From an uncultured Gammaproteobacteria bacterium (lineage in GTDB: Bacteria; Pseudomonadota; Gammaproteobacteria; Pseudomonadales; Porticoccaceae), in NCBI GenBank assembly GCA_913060555.1, contig CAJXRS010000005.1, forward strand, positions 1 to 50,384: a stretch of DNA of 50,384 nt, given 5' to 3'. Positions 20,709 through 30,486 of the stretch are shown in pieces. A model generated the notes under the pieces. That model made no database searches and was not told where the DNA came from. It saw only the letters and a program-made list of their open reading frames with translations. The stretch's first letter is position 1; every line of letters starts with the position of its first letter. The position numbers and the translations under genes are program-made.

Positions 20709-21356
20709 TCAGGCGGCGCGCGGCGCCCGAAGGCGCGGAAAGAAAGCCGGCGTGCGTGCGGCGTAGGCTGCATATTCGGCGCCGAAAGCGGCCGCCACCT
20801 CGCGCTCCTCGCGCCGTGCCAGGTGCGCGTACATCAGCACCAGCACCGGAAACATGGCGAGCGTGAGCAGCGTCGGCCATTGCAGCAGGAAACCGAACAT
20901 GATCAGCACGAAGCCGGCGTACTGCGGGTGGCGCAGCCGCGCGTAGGGGCCGGTGGTGGCGAGCGTGCTGCTGCGCTGGGCCTCGTAGAGCACCCGCCAC
21001 GCCGCCGCCAGCAGCCAGAAACCGCCACCGATGAAGACCGCGCTCAGCAGGTGAAACGGCCCCAAGTGGGGATTCCCCTGCCAGCCAAAGAGCATCTCCA
21101 GCAGATGCCCGGAGTCGTGCGCGAACCAGTCCACACCGGGAAAGCGGCTCGACAGCCAACCCGAGAGCAGATAGATCGTCAGCGGAAAGCCGTACATCTC
21201 AGTGAAATAAGCCACCAGGAAGGCGCTGAAGGCCCCGAAGGAGCGCCAGTCGCGCGCCGTGCGGGGGCGGGCGAAGCTGAAGGCGAACAGCGTGAACACC
21301 AGGATATTGATGACCGCGACGCCCCACAGACCGTAGGACGGTGTCGCGGCGTTCAC
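20709..21356 (-). CDS. ICMT/NnrU-like membrane methyltransferase family protein
   Basis: A 215-residue multi-helix membrane protein of the isoprenylcysteine carboxyl methyltransferase-like group. The C-terminal core [20 protein letters not shown] is the SAM-binding signature of the family (GPYxxxRHPxY), and [20 protein letters not shown] matches the conserved acidic end. The N-terminus has helices near residues 9-27 and 41-65. Such genes are frequent at the end of metal-resistance and heavy-metal ATPase operons, with no proven substrate. It overlaps the DUF2933 gene by 4 bases (ATGA) and is the last member of the copper block. Its stop codon marks the break point of the prpB remnant. Confidence 0.85.
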   Translation of the reverse strand: MNAATPSYGLWGVAVINILVFTLFAFSFARPRTARDWRSFGAFSAFLVAYFTEMYGFPLTIYLLSGWLSSRFPGVDWFAHDSGHLLEMLFGWQGNPHLGPFHLLSAVFIGGGFWLLAAAWRVLYEAQRSSTLATTGPYARLRHPQYAGFVLIMFGFLLQWPTLLTLAMFPVLVLMYAHLARREEREVAAAFGAEYAAYAARTPAFFPRLRAPRAA

Positions 21357-21598
21357 GGCCGCCGCTCCCGGTCACTTTGCTCGCTTCCGGCGCCGCCGTG
21401 ACCATGGCCATGCCCGCCGTGCATGAACAGGTGCAGCAGCGGACAGGCGGCGAGCAGCAGCCAGGGCAGCAGGCCCAGCGCATGGGCGCGGTGTTCGCTG
21501 AAAAACAACAATGCCGCGATGGCAGCGAAGCCGAGAAAAACCCACCGCCCGCGCCTGCCTCTATGCGGGGCTTCGCGGTGCTCTGCGTGTGTCGCCAT
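21353..21598 (-). CDS. DUF2933 family small membrane protein
   Basis: An 81-residue protein with basic N-terminus (HREAPHRGRRGRW), two hydrophobic stretches (VFLGFAAIAALLFF and LGLLPWLLLAACPLLHLFM) separated by SEHRAHA, and a His/Gly-rich tail HGGHGHGHGG. This is the DUF2933 pattern, a family common in heavy-metal and efflux operons. The tail could bind copper or zinc at the membrane surface. It lies between the small exported protein and the ICMT-like gene, with a 4-base overlap with the latter. Confidence 0.85.
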   Translation of the reverse strand: MATHAEHREAPHRGRRGRWVFLGFAAIAALLFFSEHRAHALGLLPWLLLAACPLLHLFMHGGHGHGHGGAGSEQSDRERRP

Positions 21599-21611
21599 GG
21601 CATGACCTCCG

Positions 21612-21847
21612 TCAACGGACTACCCAGAGGGGGCACTCGAACTCGGCACGGGTCGTCCGCTGTGCGCCCGGGCGGCGGATGTCGAGCGCGATGCAGAACG
21701 GACCCTCGCCGTCGAGCTTGAAATAACCGCCGTAGGTCTCGGTGCCGGCGATGGCCATCGGCTCGAGGCGGCAGTGCGTGCCGGCGAGGCCAAGCCCGGC
21801 CATGCGGCCAGGACCAGCGACGACAGCAGACGCCGCATGGCGCTCAT
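21612..21847 (-). pseudogene. Small exported protein with a frameshift
   Basis: From ATG 21847 the frame encodes a signal-peptide-like start (MSAMRRLLSSLVLAAWPGLA) and then loses sense. A second frame overlapping at about 21803 encodes GLGLAGTHCRLEPMAIAGTE and continues to YFKLDGEGPFCIALDIRRP and FECPLWVVR. Adding one base near 21803-21808 would give the smooth signal sequence LAAMAGLGLAGTHC. So an original protein of about 78 residues has a one-base deletion, or the assembly has an error. It sits between the P-type ATPase and the DUF2933 gene in the copper block. I do not recognise the family; two cysteines remain in the mature part. Confidence 0.55.
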
Positions 21848-21875
21848 CTGCTAGGCGCCGACCGCGATCGGCCGC

Positions 21876-24188
<2,313 letters not shown>

Positions 24189-24212
24189 GTCTGCCTCCGT
24201 GTCGAATAGTCG

Positions 24213-24389
24213 TTACGTGCGGCTGTCTCGGGCGCAACCCGCCAGCCGGTTGTACAAGAAAGCGAGCGATTTCCCGGCGACGACAGCCGTCACCGTCGCG
24301 CCGCCCGGACCGCAAACGCCGTAGACCACCGCCGTGGTGAGCACCGCGGTGCCCCCGAATGCCCAGACCCTGAGTTCGCCCGTGGGCAA
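24213..24389 (-). CDS. Possible small membrane protein (DUF2061-like)
   Basis: A minus-strand frame from TTG 24389 gives 58 residues: ELRVWAFGGTAVLTTAVVYG, then ATVTAVVAGKSLAFLYNRLAG. Two hydrophobic stretches and the GKSLAFLYNRL ending resemble DUF2061 proteins (small, two helices, xxKxLLYYLHE ending). The start codon is weak but GGGG lies just before it. It lies 24 bases before the ATPase start on the same strand. This is a tentative call; the frame could be chance. Confidence 0.35.
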   Translation of the reverse strand: MPTGELRVWAFGGTAVLTTAVVYGVCGPGGATVTAVVAGKSLAFLYNRLAGCARDSRT

Positions 24390-24424
24390 TCCCCCACTTC
24401 ATGCGCTGCGTGCCGGCCGGCAAA

Positions 24425-24448
24425 GGGCCGCGCCAGAAGGCGCGGCCC
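24425..24448 (-). terminator. Strong intrinsic-terminator-like hairpin after the EF-hand gene
   Basis: GGGCCGCGCC and its exact complement (10 bp) flank a 4-base loop, eight bases after the EF-hand stop codon. On the minus strand the stem is followed by TTTG only, so U-richness is poor but the stem is very stable. It would partly isolate the ATPase gene from the CopAB genes. Confidence 0.55.
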
Positions 24449-24455
24449 CGCCCAG

Positions 24456-24815
24456 TCACGGCTTGGGATGGTGCGACTTGTGTTCCTCGGTGTTGGCGCC
24501 GGCGCCCATGCCGCCGCCCATCATTCCCTTGCCATTACCCCCCATCATGCCCATGCCGTTCATCATCTGCATGCACTCCTGCATGCGCTGGCGCATGGCG
24601 GCACGGTCGCTGGCGTCGATGACGCCGTTCTGGTTGGCATCCATGTGCGCGAAACGCGCCTCGGCGTGCTTGAGGAACTGCTCCTTGGTGACCTTGGCGT
24701 CACCGTCCCCCATCATGCCCATGCCACCTTTCATCCCCATGCCACCCTGCGCCAGCGCGGCGCCGGACAGCGCCAGCATGGTTACCGACACCATCACTCG
24801 ATTACCCATTTTCAT
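24456..24815 (-). CDS. Exported Met-rich EF-hand-like protein
   Basis: A 119-residue protein with a signal peptide (MKMGNRVMVSVTMLALSGAALA) and a Met/Gly-rich mature part. One EF-hand-like loop is visible, HMDANQNGVIDASDRAAM, with Asp/Asn/Asp at the usual calcium-ligand positions. Two Met-rich patches, MGMKGGMGMMG and MMNGMGMMGGNGKGMMGGG, could bind Cu(I) in the periplasm. An upstream GTG (24824) is possible, but GAGGAG is eight bases from ATG 24815. Similar EF-hand proteins recur in copper-resistance operons. A small GGGGT/ACCCC inverted repeat (24830-24843) lies in its leader. Confidence 0.8.
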   Translation of the reverse strand: MKMGNRVMVSVTMLALSGAALAQGGMGMKGGMGMMGDGDAKVTKEQFLKHAEARFAHMDANQNGVIDASDRAAMRQRMQECMQMMNGMGMMGGNGKGMMGGGMGAGANTEEHKSHHPKP

Positions 24816-24968
24816 GACCTGCACTCCTCGGGGTTCATACCCCTCTGCGAGACCGCGGGCGGGATCCGGTACCTGTCCGCGTCGTTGCGTGGCGCCGGGG
24901 CGACTGCTCTTCTGCCCCTACCGGAAACGCCAATTCCATCGATCTTAGGCACCCACCCCCAGCGCCGG

Positions 24969-24982
24969 TTGATCTGGATCAA
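24969..24982. promoter_or_regulatory. FNR/Anr-type box
   Basis: TTGAT-CTGG-ATCAA is a perfect match to the FNR/Anr consensus (TTGAT N4 ATCAA). It lies in the 226-bp gap between copB and the EF-hand gene, about 150 bases before the latter. No plus-strand gene is near, so if used it acts on the EF-hand gene (and perhaps genes beyond). No regulator is in the window. Confidence 0.55.
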
Positions 24983-25041
24983 GCGGCGGATGGCCCTCTG
25001 GCACGGAACCCAGGTAAGCGAGCGGCGGCCATCACGGCCTG

Positions 25042-25818
25042 CTAGAACCACAGCCGGACACCGGCGACCAGGGACAGGACGCCGACATCCTCGCCCGCTT
25101 CACGGGCGAAATCCGCAGTGTCGCCCAGCTTACGCCGCCAGGAGATGCCCACATAGGGGGCGAATTGGCGGCGGACCTCGTAACGCAACCGCAGGCCCGC
25201 CTCCACCGTGCTCACACCGGACCCGACGCTATGACTGGACACGTCCTGCGCTGCAAGATTCATCTCGGCGCGCGGTTGCAAGATCAGGCGCTGGGTCAGA
25301 AAAAAATCGTATTCGGCTTCCAGACGCGCCGACAGATCGCCGTCGTCGCTGACGAAGGCGGCGGCGTCGATTTCGAACCACTGGGGCGCGAGGCCCTGGA
25401 TGCCCAGCACCGCGAAATGGCGTTCGGGGTCGGGCTCCAGATCGATGCGATAACCCAGTTGCAGATCGAAAAAGGGCGAGATGGCGCGGCTGTAGAGGGC
25501 TTGCAGCTCGGCTTCCTCGAGCTCTCCACCCTCGGCCAGGTACTCGCCCTCGGTCTTGAGCCACAGCTTGTGGAGGTCGCCGCCATACCAGCCCTGGGCA
25601 TCCCAGAGCCACAGGCCATCGCCTTCATTGGTCTGGTACTCGAGGCGGTCGACCAGCGCCATGGCCAGGGTCTGGCCGCCCATATCCCGGTGCGCCTGCT
25701 CGCGCGCGGCGACCATGGCTTCTTCCCCATAATGGCGATGCACCGCATCCTGGGCGCAAACCGTGCCTGCCAGGGTCATCAGCCCCCCGGCCAGGGTGCG
25801 TCTCAAAAAGCTCGTCAT
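25042..25818 (-). CDS. copB: Copper resistance protein CopB
   Basis: CopB is an outer-membrane barrel protein associated with copper sequestration or export in Pseudomonas-type cop operons. The 258-residue product has a signal peptide (FLRRTLAGGLMTLAGTVCA) and the family's barrel sequence: WWDAQGWYGGD-like segment, LQLGYRIDLEP, FEIDAAAFVSDDGDLSARLEAEYD, LTQRLILQPRAEMNLAAQD and the terminal Phe (VAGVRLWF) typical of outer-membrane barrels. Unlike many CopB proteins it has no long Met/His-rich N-terminal region. Its ATG overlaps the CopA stop (ATGA). Confidence 0.92.
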   Translation of the reverse strand: MTSFLRRTLAGGLMTLAGTVCAQDAVHRHYGEEAMVAAREQAHRDMGGQTLAMALVDRLEYQTNEGDGLWLWDAQGWYGGDLHKLWLKTEGEYLAEGGELEEAELQALYSRAISPFFDLQLGYRIDLEPDPERHFAVLGIQGLAPQWFEIDAAAFVSDDGDLSARLEAEYDFFLTQRLILQPRAEMNLAAQDVSSHSVGSGVSTVEAGLRLRYEVRRQFAPYVGISWRRKLGDTADFAREAGEDVGVLSLVAGVRLWF

Positions 25819-27569
25819 GTCTTCGCCTCCCCGGCCCGTGACCGCACCGACACCACCTGAAACATGCCGGCATGCATGTGATACAGCAGATGGCAGTGGA
25901 AGGCCCAGTCGCCGACGGCGTCCGCCGTGATGTCGATGGAAAGTTTCTCGCCGGGCTTGACGACGATCGTATGCTTGTTCGGCTTGTGGTCGGTCTCCCC
26001 GTTCACCAACTGGAAGAACATCCCGTGCAGATGAATCGGGTGCGGCATCATGGTGTCGTTCACCAGGGTCAGGCGCAGCCGCTCGCCCTCGTGAAACAGG
26101 ATGGGCTCGACCACCTCGGAGAACTTGCGGCCGTCGAACGACCACATGTAGCGTTCCATGTTGCCGGTGAGGTGCAGTTCCAGCTCGCGGCCCGGAGCGC
26201 GGTGGTCCGGATTGGGGCGCAGGCTTTTCAGGTCGGCATAGGTCAGGGTGCGATGCGGGACATTCTCCAGCCCGACCCCGGGCTCGCGCAGGCGGCCGAC
26301 AGGATTGCTCGCAAGGTTTGCCACACCCGGCCCCTCTTGGTGATCGTGCGCCTGCATCGTCGTGTCGCCCATCGAAGTCGAGCCGCCCGGCATCTCGCCG
26401 TGACCCATGGCGGCATGGTCCCTTTGACCGTGATCCATGCCGCCCTGATGCGCCATGCCCATGTCCTTCATGGTCAGCAGCGGGCGCTCGCGCAGCGGCG
26501 GCACCGGCGCGCTCATGCCTTGCCGCGGCGCCAGGGTGCCGCGGGCGTAGCCGCTACGGTCGCTGGACTCGCACATCAGGGTGTAGGCGCGCGCCTGTTC
26601 GGGCTGCACCAGGACATCGTAGGTTTCCGCCGGCCCGAGCTGGAATTCGTCGGTCTCCACCGACTGCACATTGAGGCCGTCGGCCTGCACGACCGTCATC
26701 GGCAGGCCCGGAATCCGGACGTTGAAGAACGACATCGCCGAGGCGTTGATGATGCGCAGCCGCACCCGCTGGCCAGGCTCGAACAGTCCGGTCCAGTTGT
26801 CGGCCGGCCCGTGCCCGTTGACCAGATAGCTGTAGGTCGCCCCAGTGACGTCGGCGATGTCCGTGGGGCTCATGCGCATCGCCCCCCACATCAGTCGGTC
26901 CTCGAGCGTCGCGCCGAGACCGGCCACGTCGGCATCGCGGAAGAAATCCCCCGCGGTGCGCTTCTGGAAGTTCAGGCTGTCGCTCATCTTCTTGAGTCTG
27001 GCGAACAGGTGGTGGGGATCGCCGAAAATCCAGTCCGAAAGCACCACCACGTATTCGCGGTCGTACGCCACCGGGTCGGGGCCGGCGGGATCGATGATCA
27101 AGGGTCCGTAATGGCCGATCTGCTCCTGCAGTCCGGAATGGCTGTGATACCAATAGGTGCCGGATTGGCGCACCGGGAAGCGGTAGGTGAAGGTTTCTCC
27201 GGGAGCGATGCCGGGAAAGGACACGCCGGGCACGCCGTCCATCCGAAAGGGCAGCAGGATGCCGTGCCAGTGGATGGAGGTGGCCTCGTCGAGCTGATTA
27301 TTGACCTTCAGGGTCAGGGTGTCGCCCTCGCGCCAACGCAGCAGGGGCCCGGGCACCGTGCCGTTGATGGTCACCCCCCGGCCGGGTCTGCCGTCGATCG
27401 CCAGCGGACCGCGCGCAATGGTGAGATCGAACTCGGTGCCGGTCAGCGCCGGCGGCGCCCCTGTCCCCGGGACTGTGGCGGCGCGCGCCCAGCCGGGCAG
27501 CAGCGCGTGCGCACCCAGGCCCGCACCCAGCAGCCCGGCGGTGCGCAGAAACGCGCGTCGGGTCGTCAT
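25815..27569 (-). CDS. copA: Multicopper oxidase CopA (copper resistance)
   Basis: A periplasmic multicopper oxidase of 584 residues that oxidises or binds copper. It carries a twin-arginine signal (TRRAFLRTAGLLGAG). The four copper-ligand motifs are present: SIHWHGILLPF, YWYHSHSGLQEQIG, HPIHLHGMFF and HCHLLYHMHAGMFQVV. A Met/His-rich insert (MKDMGMAHQGGMDHGQRDH onward to about MQAHDHQ) in the third domain is typical of CopA and suggests copper storage. A GGAGGG ribosome binding site precedes the ATG, which overlaps the stop of a short frame upstream. It is the main gene of the copper block. Confidence 0.95.
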   Translation of the reverse strand: MTTRRAFLRTAGLLGAGLGAHALLPGWARAATVPGTGAPPALTGTEFDLTIARGPLAIDGRPGRGVTINGTVPGPLLRWREGDTLTLKVNNQLDEATSIHWHGILLPFRMDGVPGVSFPGIAPGETFTYRFPVRQSGTYWYHSHSGLQEQIGHYGPLIIDPAGPDPVAYDREYVVVLSDWIFGDPHHLFARLKKMSDSLNFQKRTAGDFFRDADVAGLGATLEDRLMWGAMRMSPTDIADVTGATYSYLVNGHGPADNWTGLFEPGQRVRLRIINASAMSFFNVRIPGLPMTVVQADGLNVQSVETDEFQLGPAETYDVLVQPEQARAYTLMCESSDRSGYARGTLAPRQGMSAPVPPLRERPLLTMKDMGMAHQGGMDHGQRDHAAMGHGEMPGGSTSMGDTTMQAHDHQEGPGVANLASNPVGRLREPGVGLENVPHRTLTYADLKSLRPNPDHRAPGRELELHLTGNMERYMWSFDGRKFSEVVEPILFHEGERLRLTLVNDTMMPHPIHLHGMFFQLVNGETDHKPNKHTIVVKPGEKLSIDITADAVGDWAFHCHLLYHMHAGMFQVVSVRSRAGEAKT

Positions 27570-27757
27570 CTCAGATCCCTCCGGCGGTGCGCACAGACCC
27601 CGAGTCGACCGACCCCGGAGCGGTAGTGGCCGGAGCCGTGGCCTGGGCACTCCCGCGAAGCAACGGCGCCCGGCGGGGCGGGCAGCAACTGCGGCCCGTT
27701 GGCGATGATTTGGGTCGACATGACCGCGGGACCATGTCCCAGATTGAGGCAATACAT
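27566..27757 (-). CDS. Possible short leader-like protein before copA
   Basis: A 63-residue frame (MYCLNLGHGPAVMSTQII...) with AAAGGA eight bases before its ATG and a 4-base ATGA overlap with copA. It has Cys, His and Pro but no recognisable domain, and the last third is rich in Arg and Gly as expected for accidental frames. It fills most of the 269-bp gap between the Cys/His-rich protein and copA. A translated leader coupling to copA is possible; chance is also possible. Confidence 0.35.
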   Translation of the reverse strand: MYCLNLGHGPAVMSTQIIANGPQLLPAPPGAVASRECPGHGSGHYRSGVGRLGVCAHRRRDLR

Positions 27758-27838
27758 GAGCTGTCCTTTCCGTTCGAATGTGAAGGCCGGAACCGGCCGG
27801 TACGCGCCAAGCGGCGCGGGCTCACGGAAAGTACGGTC

Positions 27839-28276
27839 TCAATCCAGCAGCAGCACCCGCAGTTGGACCAGAGTGACAGGGAGGACCGGCGGCGCTGCAC
27901 CCGAGGACCATCTGCGCCCAGGGATTGTCGCAACGCCCGCCAGGGGATGGGGGTGATGGCCGGCCGCAGCAAGCGGCGGCAAGTCGGGCAGCGGTTTTTC
28001 CGCCTTGACCAGGGCTTCGTCCAACACCGGACCGCGGGCACACTCCGGGCATGCGCTGGCACAGTCCGCCGACGAATGCCCCTCCCCGGCGTGATGCGCC
28101 TCCATGCCCTCGCAATGGCTGGGAAGCGCCTGCACGGCATGGCTTGCCGCCCCGACACCGGCCTGCAGACAGCCGGACCACAGCGCGCCGCTACCGATCA
28201 GCACGGCGAGCGTGGCGACGAGAATCCGGTGCAGGCGATGCTTGTTCACGTCCGGGCGCTTGATTACAGTGGCCAT
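27839..28276 (-). CDS. Exported Cys/His-rich small protein of the copper block
   Basis: A 145-residue protein with a basic start (VIKRPDVNKHRLHR), one hydrophobic helix (ILVATLAVLIGSGALWSG) and a mature part with SHCEGMEAHHAGEGHSS and a CxxxCxxC cluster (CASACPEC), which could bind copper. The C-terminal half is Pro/Ala-rich. It resembles DUF2946-type small proteins that accompany copper genes, but I cannot confirm the family. It is transcribed away from the CsoR-like gene across a shared operator, so it should be the first gene of the copper transcript. Confidence 0.65.
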   Translation of the reverse strand: MATVIKRPDVNKHRLHRILVATLAVLIGSGALWSGCLQAGVGAASHAVQALPSHCEGMEAHHAGEGHSSADCASACPECARGPVLDEALVKAEKPLPDLPPLAAAGHHPHPLAGVATIPGRRWSSGAAPPVLPVTLVQLRVLLLD

Positions 28277-28290
28277 CGGATCACTACCAT

Positions 28291-28307
28291 ATACCCGTGG
28301 GGGGTAT
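28291..28307. promoter_or_regulatory. CsoR-type operator
   Basis: ATACCC-GTGGG-GGGTAT (17 bp) is a palindrome with 6-bp arms. It matches the ATACCC...GGGTAT, G-rich operators known for the CsoR/CstR regulator group. It lies between the divergent csoR-like gene (ATG six bases away) and the Cys/His-rich protein gene (14 bases away), so binding of the repressor would silence both. Confidence 0.75.
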
Positions 28308-28313
28308 AGCGCA

Positions 28314-28586
28314 ATGAACGCCGAGAAGGAGCGGACCATCAGGCGCCTGCGCCGCATCGAGGGGCAGGTGCGGGGCCTGATCGGCATGATCGAGCAGGAC
28401 CGCTACTGCCTGGACATCCTCCACCAGCTCAGCGCGGTACGGGCGGCGCTGGGCAAGGTCGAGGATCAGGTACTCAAGGTCCACGCCGCCACTTGCGTGG
28501 AGGAGGCCATTCGCAGCGGAACCCCGGACGAGCAGCGCGACAAGTTCGAGGAACTGGTCGAACTCCTCGCCCTGGTCAAGAGATAG
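28314..28586 (+). CDS. csoR: CsoR-type metal-sensing transcriptional repressor
   Basis: The 90-residue protein is an all-helical DUF156/CsoR regulator. The Cu(I)-binding triad is intact: Cys32 (DRYCLDIL), His57 and Cys61 (VHAATC), with the same 25- and 4-residue spacings as the M. tuberculosis CsoR triad. RIEGQVRGLIGMIEQDR is the family's N-terminal signature. On Cu(I) binding it would release the operator at 28291-28307. The frame is open far upstream, but the ATG at 28314 fits the family start; the G-run of the operator may double as ribosome binding site. It converges with glgP. Confidence 0.92.
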   Translation: MNAEKERTIRRLRRIEGQVRGLIGMIEQDRYCLDILHQLSAVRAALGKVEDQVLKVHAATCVEEAIRSGTPDEQRDKFEELVELLALVKR

Positions 28587-28653
28587 AGCGCCCGCGGCCG
28601 CCCGCCTTGGCCCGCATTGCGCAGCGCGGCGTCCGGGACGGTCGACCGAAGCT

Positions 28654-30363
28654 TCAGCCGATATAGGCCTCGGTGGCATAACGGCGCATCATCCGGTGGC
28701 TGTTGAAGAAAGAGGCGTTCTTGGCGATCGCGCCCTGCATCACCTTCACCCAGCCGCCAGGGGTGGTTTCGTAGCCGTAGTAGAGGGGCAACACGGTCTG
28801 CTCCAGCTTGTCGTAGAGCACTGTGGCGTCGGCTTCGTGGCCGGTTTCGGTGGCGGAGCCCACGGCCCAGCCGGTCACCCCTTCGATACAGCCTTCGACC
28901 CACCAGCCGTCCAGCACCGACAGTGAGGGCACACCGTTGAACGCGGCCTTCATGCCGCTGGTCCCCGACGCCTCCATGGGCGGCAGCGGGGTGTTCAGCC
29001 AGAGATCGCTGCCGGAAACCAGTTCCAGTGCGATCTCCATGTCGTAGTCCGGAATGAATGCCAGGGCCACCGTGCCGGACAGCTCGCGAATATGCCGATG
29101 CAGCTGCTCGATCAGGCGCTTGCCGCCGCTGTCGCGCGGATGGGCCTTGCCGGCCAGCACCACCTGGAAGCTGCGCTCGGCGGAGATGGCCTTGAGCCGC
29201 GCCAGATCGGCAAACAACAGATCCGGACGCTTGTAGGCGGTCATGCGCCGGGCAAAACCGAGAATCGGTACCCGCGGGTGCAGCTGGGTGCCGGTGCGCT
29301 GCTTCACCCGCTCGATCAGCGCCTGCTTGGCTTGGGCGTGGGCCTCCAGCAGGGCCGCCGGCGGAATGCAGCAGTCGGCGCGGACCAACAGTTCGGGCTC
29401 GTGGCACCAGCCCGGCAGATAGCGGTCGTAGAGCGCGCGCAGCGGCGGCGCCGTCCAGGTATGGGGATGGACGCCATTGGTCACCGCATGCACCCGGTAA
29501 CCGGGGAACATGCGCCGCGACACCTCGGCATGGCGCTGGGCGACCCCATTGACGTATTCGCTGAGATTCAGCGCCAGCAGGGTCATGTTGAGCGCGTCCT
29601 CGCCGCCCAGTTGTTTGACCATGGCGAGCGGAATGAAATCGTCCAGCACGCGCTGTACCAGCCCGTGGTCGAAGCGGTCGTGGCCGGCCTCGACCGGAGT
29701 GTGGGTGGTGAAGCAGCACAGCCCGCGCACCAGGGGCAGGTCGTAAGGGGATTCACCGGAGCGCAGCTCCTCGGCCCGATGGGCATGGCGGCGCAGCAAC
29801 TCCAACCCGAGCAGCGCCGAATGGCCCTCGTTCATGTGGTACTGGCGGATCTCGAAACCCAGGGCCTGCAGCAGGCGAACGCCACCGATGCCCAGCACCG
29901 CCTCCTGCTTGAGCCGGTTCGGACCATCGTCGCCATACAACTGATGGGTGATGCGCCGGTCCTCGGCACAGTTTTCCTCCAGGTCGGTATCCAGCAACAG
30001 CACCGGCTGGCTGCCGCCCAGGTGGCTCTGCAGCACATAGAGCCAGCCGGTCACCCAGACTGTCCGCTCCTCCAGGGTCAGGGCCACCTTGGCGGCGAGC
30101 GGTACGGCATGGTCGTGGGGCTCCCAGGGCGAGGGCTCCTCCACCTGGCGGCCGTCGGCATCGATGCGCTGGCGAAAATGGCCGCCGCGCGATACCAGGC
30201 TCACCGCCACCATGGGCAGCTCCAGGTCCGCGGCGGCGCGCAGGGTATCCCCGGCCAGCACCCCCAGGCCGCCGGCATAGGTGGGAATCGCGCTTTCGAG
30301 GGCGATCTCCATGGAGAAATAGGCGACTCGGGGTTCGTGCAGAAAACTTTCCAGCGGCGACAT
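28654..30363 (-). CDS. glgP: Alpha-glucan phosphorylase (short form)
   Basis: A cytoplasmic PLP enzyme releasing glucose 1-phosphate from glycogen or maltodextrin. The product has 569 residues, as in the short alpha-glucan phosphorylases found in many bacteria and archaea. Family hallmarks are VAYFSMEIALESAIPTYAGG at the N-terminus, HMNEGHSALLGLE, TTHTPVEAGHDRFDH and NGVHPHTW. The PLP lysine lies in EASGTSGMKAAFNGVPSLSV. A GGAGG site precedes the ATG. It stands alone, with no other glycogen gene nearby; csoR converges from one side and the Anbu gene lies upstream on the same strand with a 123-base gap. Confidence 0.94.
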   Translation of the reverse strand: MSPLESFLHEPRVAYFSMEIALESAIPTYAGGLGVLAGDTLRAAADLELPMVAVSLVSRGGHFRQRIDADGRQVEEPSPWEPHDHAVPLAAKVALTLEERTVWVTGWLYVLQSHLGGSQPVLLLDTDLEENCAEDRRITHQLYGDDGPNRLKQEAVLGIGGVRLLQALGFEIRQYHMNEGHSALLGLELLRRHAHRAEELRSGESPYDLPLVRGLCCFTTHTPVEAGHDRFDHGLVQRVLDDFIPLAMVKQLGGEDALNMTLLALNLSEYVNGVAQRHAEVSRRMFPGYRVHAVTNGVHPHTWTAPPLRALYDRYLPGWCHEPELLVRADCCIPPAALLEAHAQAKQALIERVKQRTGTQLHPRVPILGFARRMTAYKRPDLLFADLARLKAISAERSFQVVLAGKAHPRDSGGKRLIEQLHRHIRELSGTVALAFIPDYDMEIALELVSGSDLWLNTPLPPMEASGTSGMKAAFNGVPSLSVLDGWWVEGCIEGVTGWAVGSATETGHEADATVLYDKLEQTVLPLYYGYETTPGGWVKVMQGAIAKNASFFNSHRMMRRYATEAYIG

Positions 30364-30486
30364 CGACGACCTCCGCGATTTGCGGTTTACCAGCTACGCT
30401 TGCGCAACTGTCGATTGTAGCGCCCTGCGATGACACCCCGATGAACCGCTGCCACCGCAAACCACGCGTCTTTCAGCCGGAGAACA

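Noticed and set aside
24830-24843. GGGGT/ACCCC inverted repeat as a second CsoR operator
   Set aside because: The arms lack the ATACCC...GGGTAT order of the operator at 28291-28307, and the repeat lies inside the EF-hand leader.
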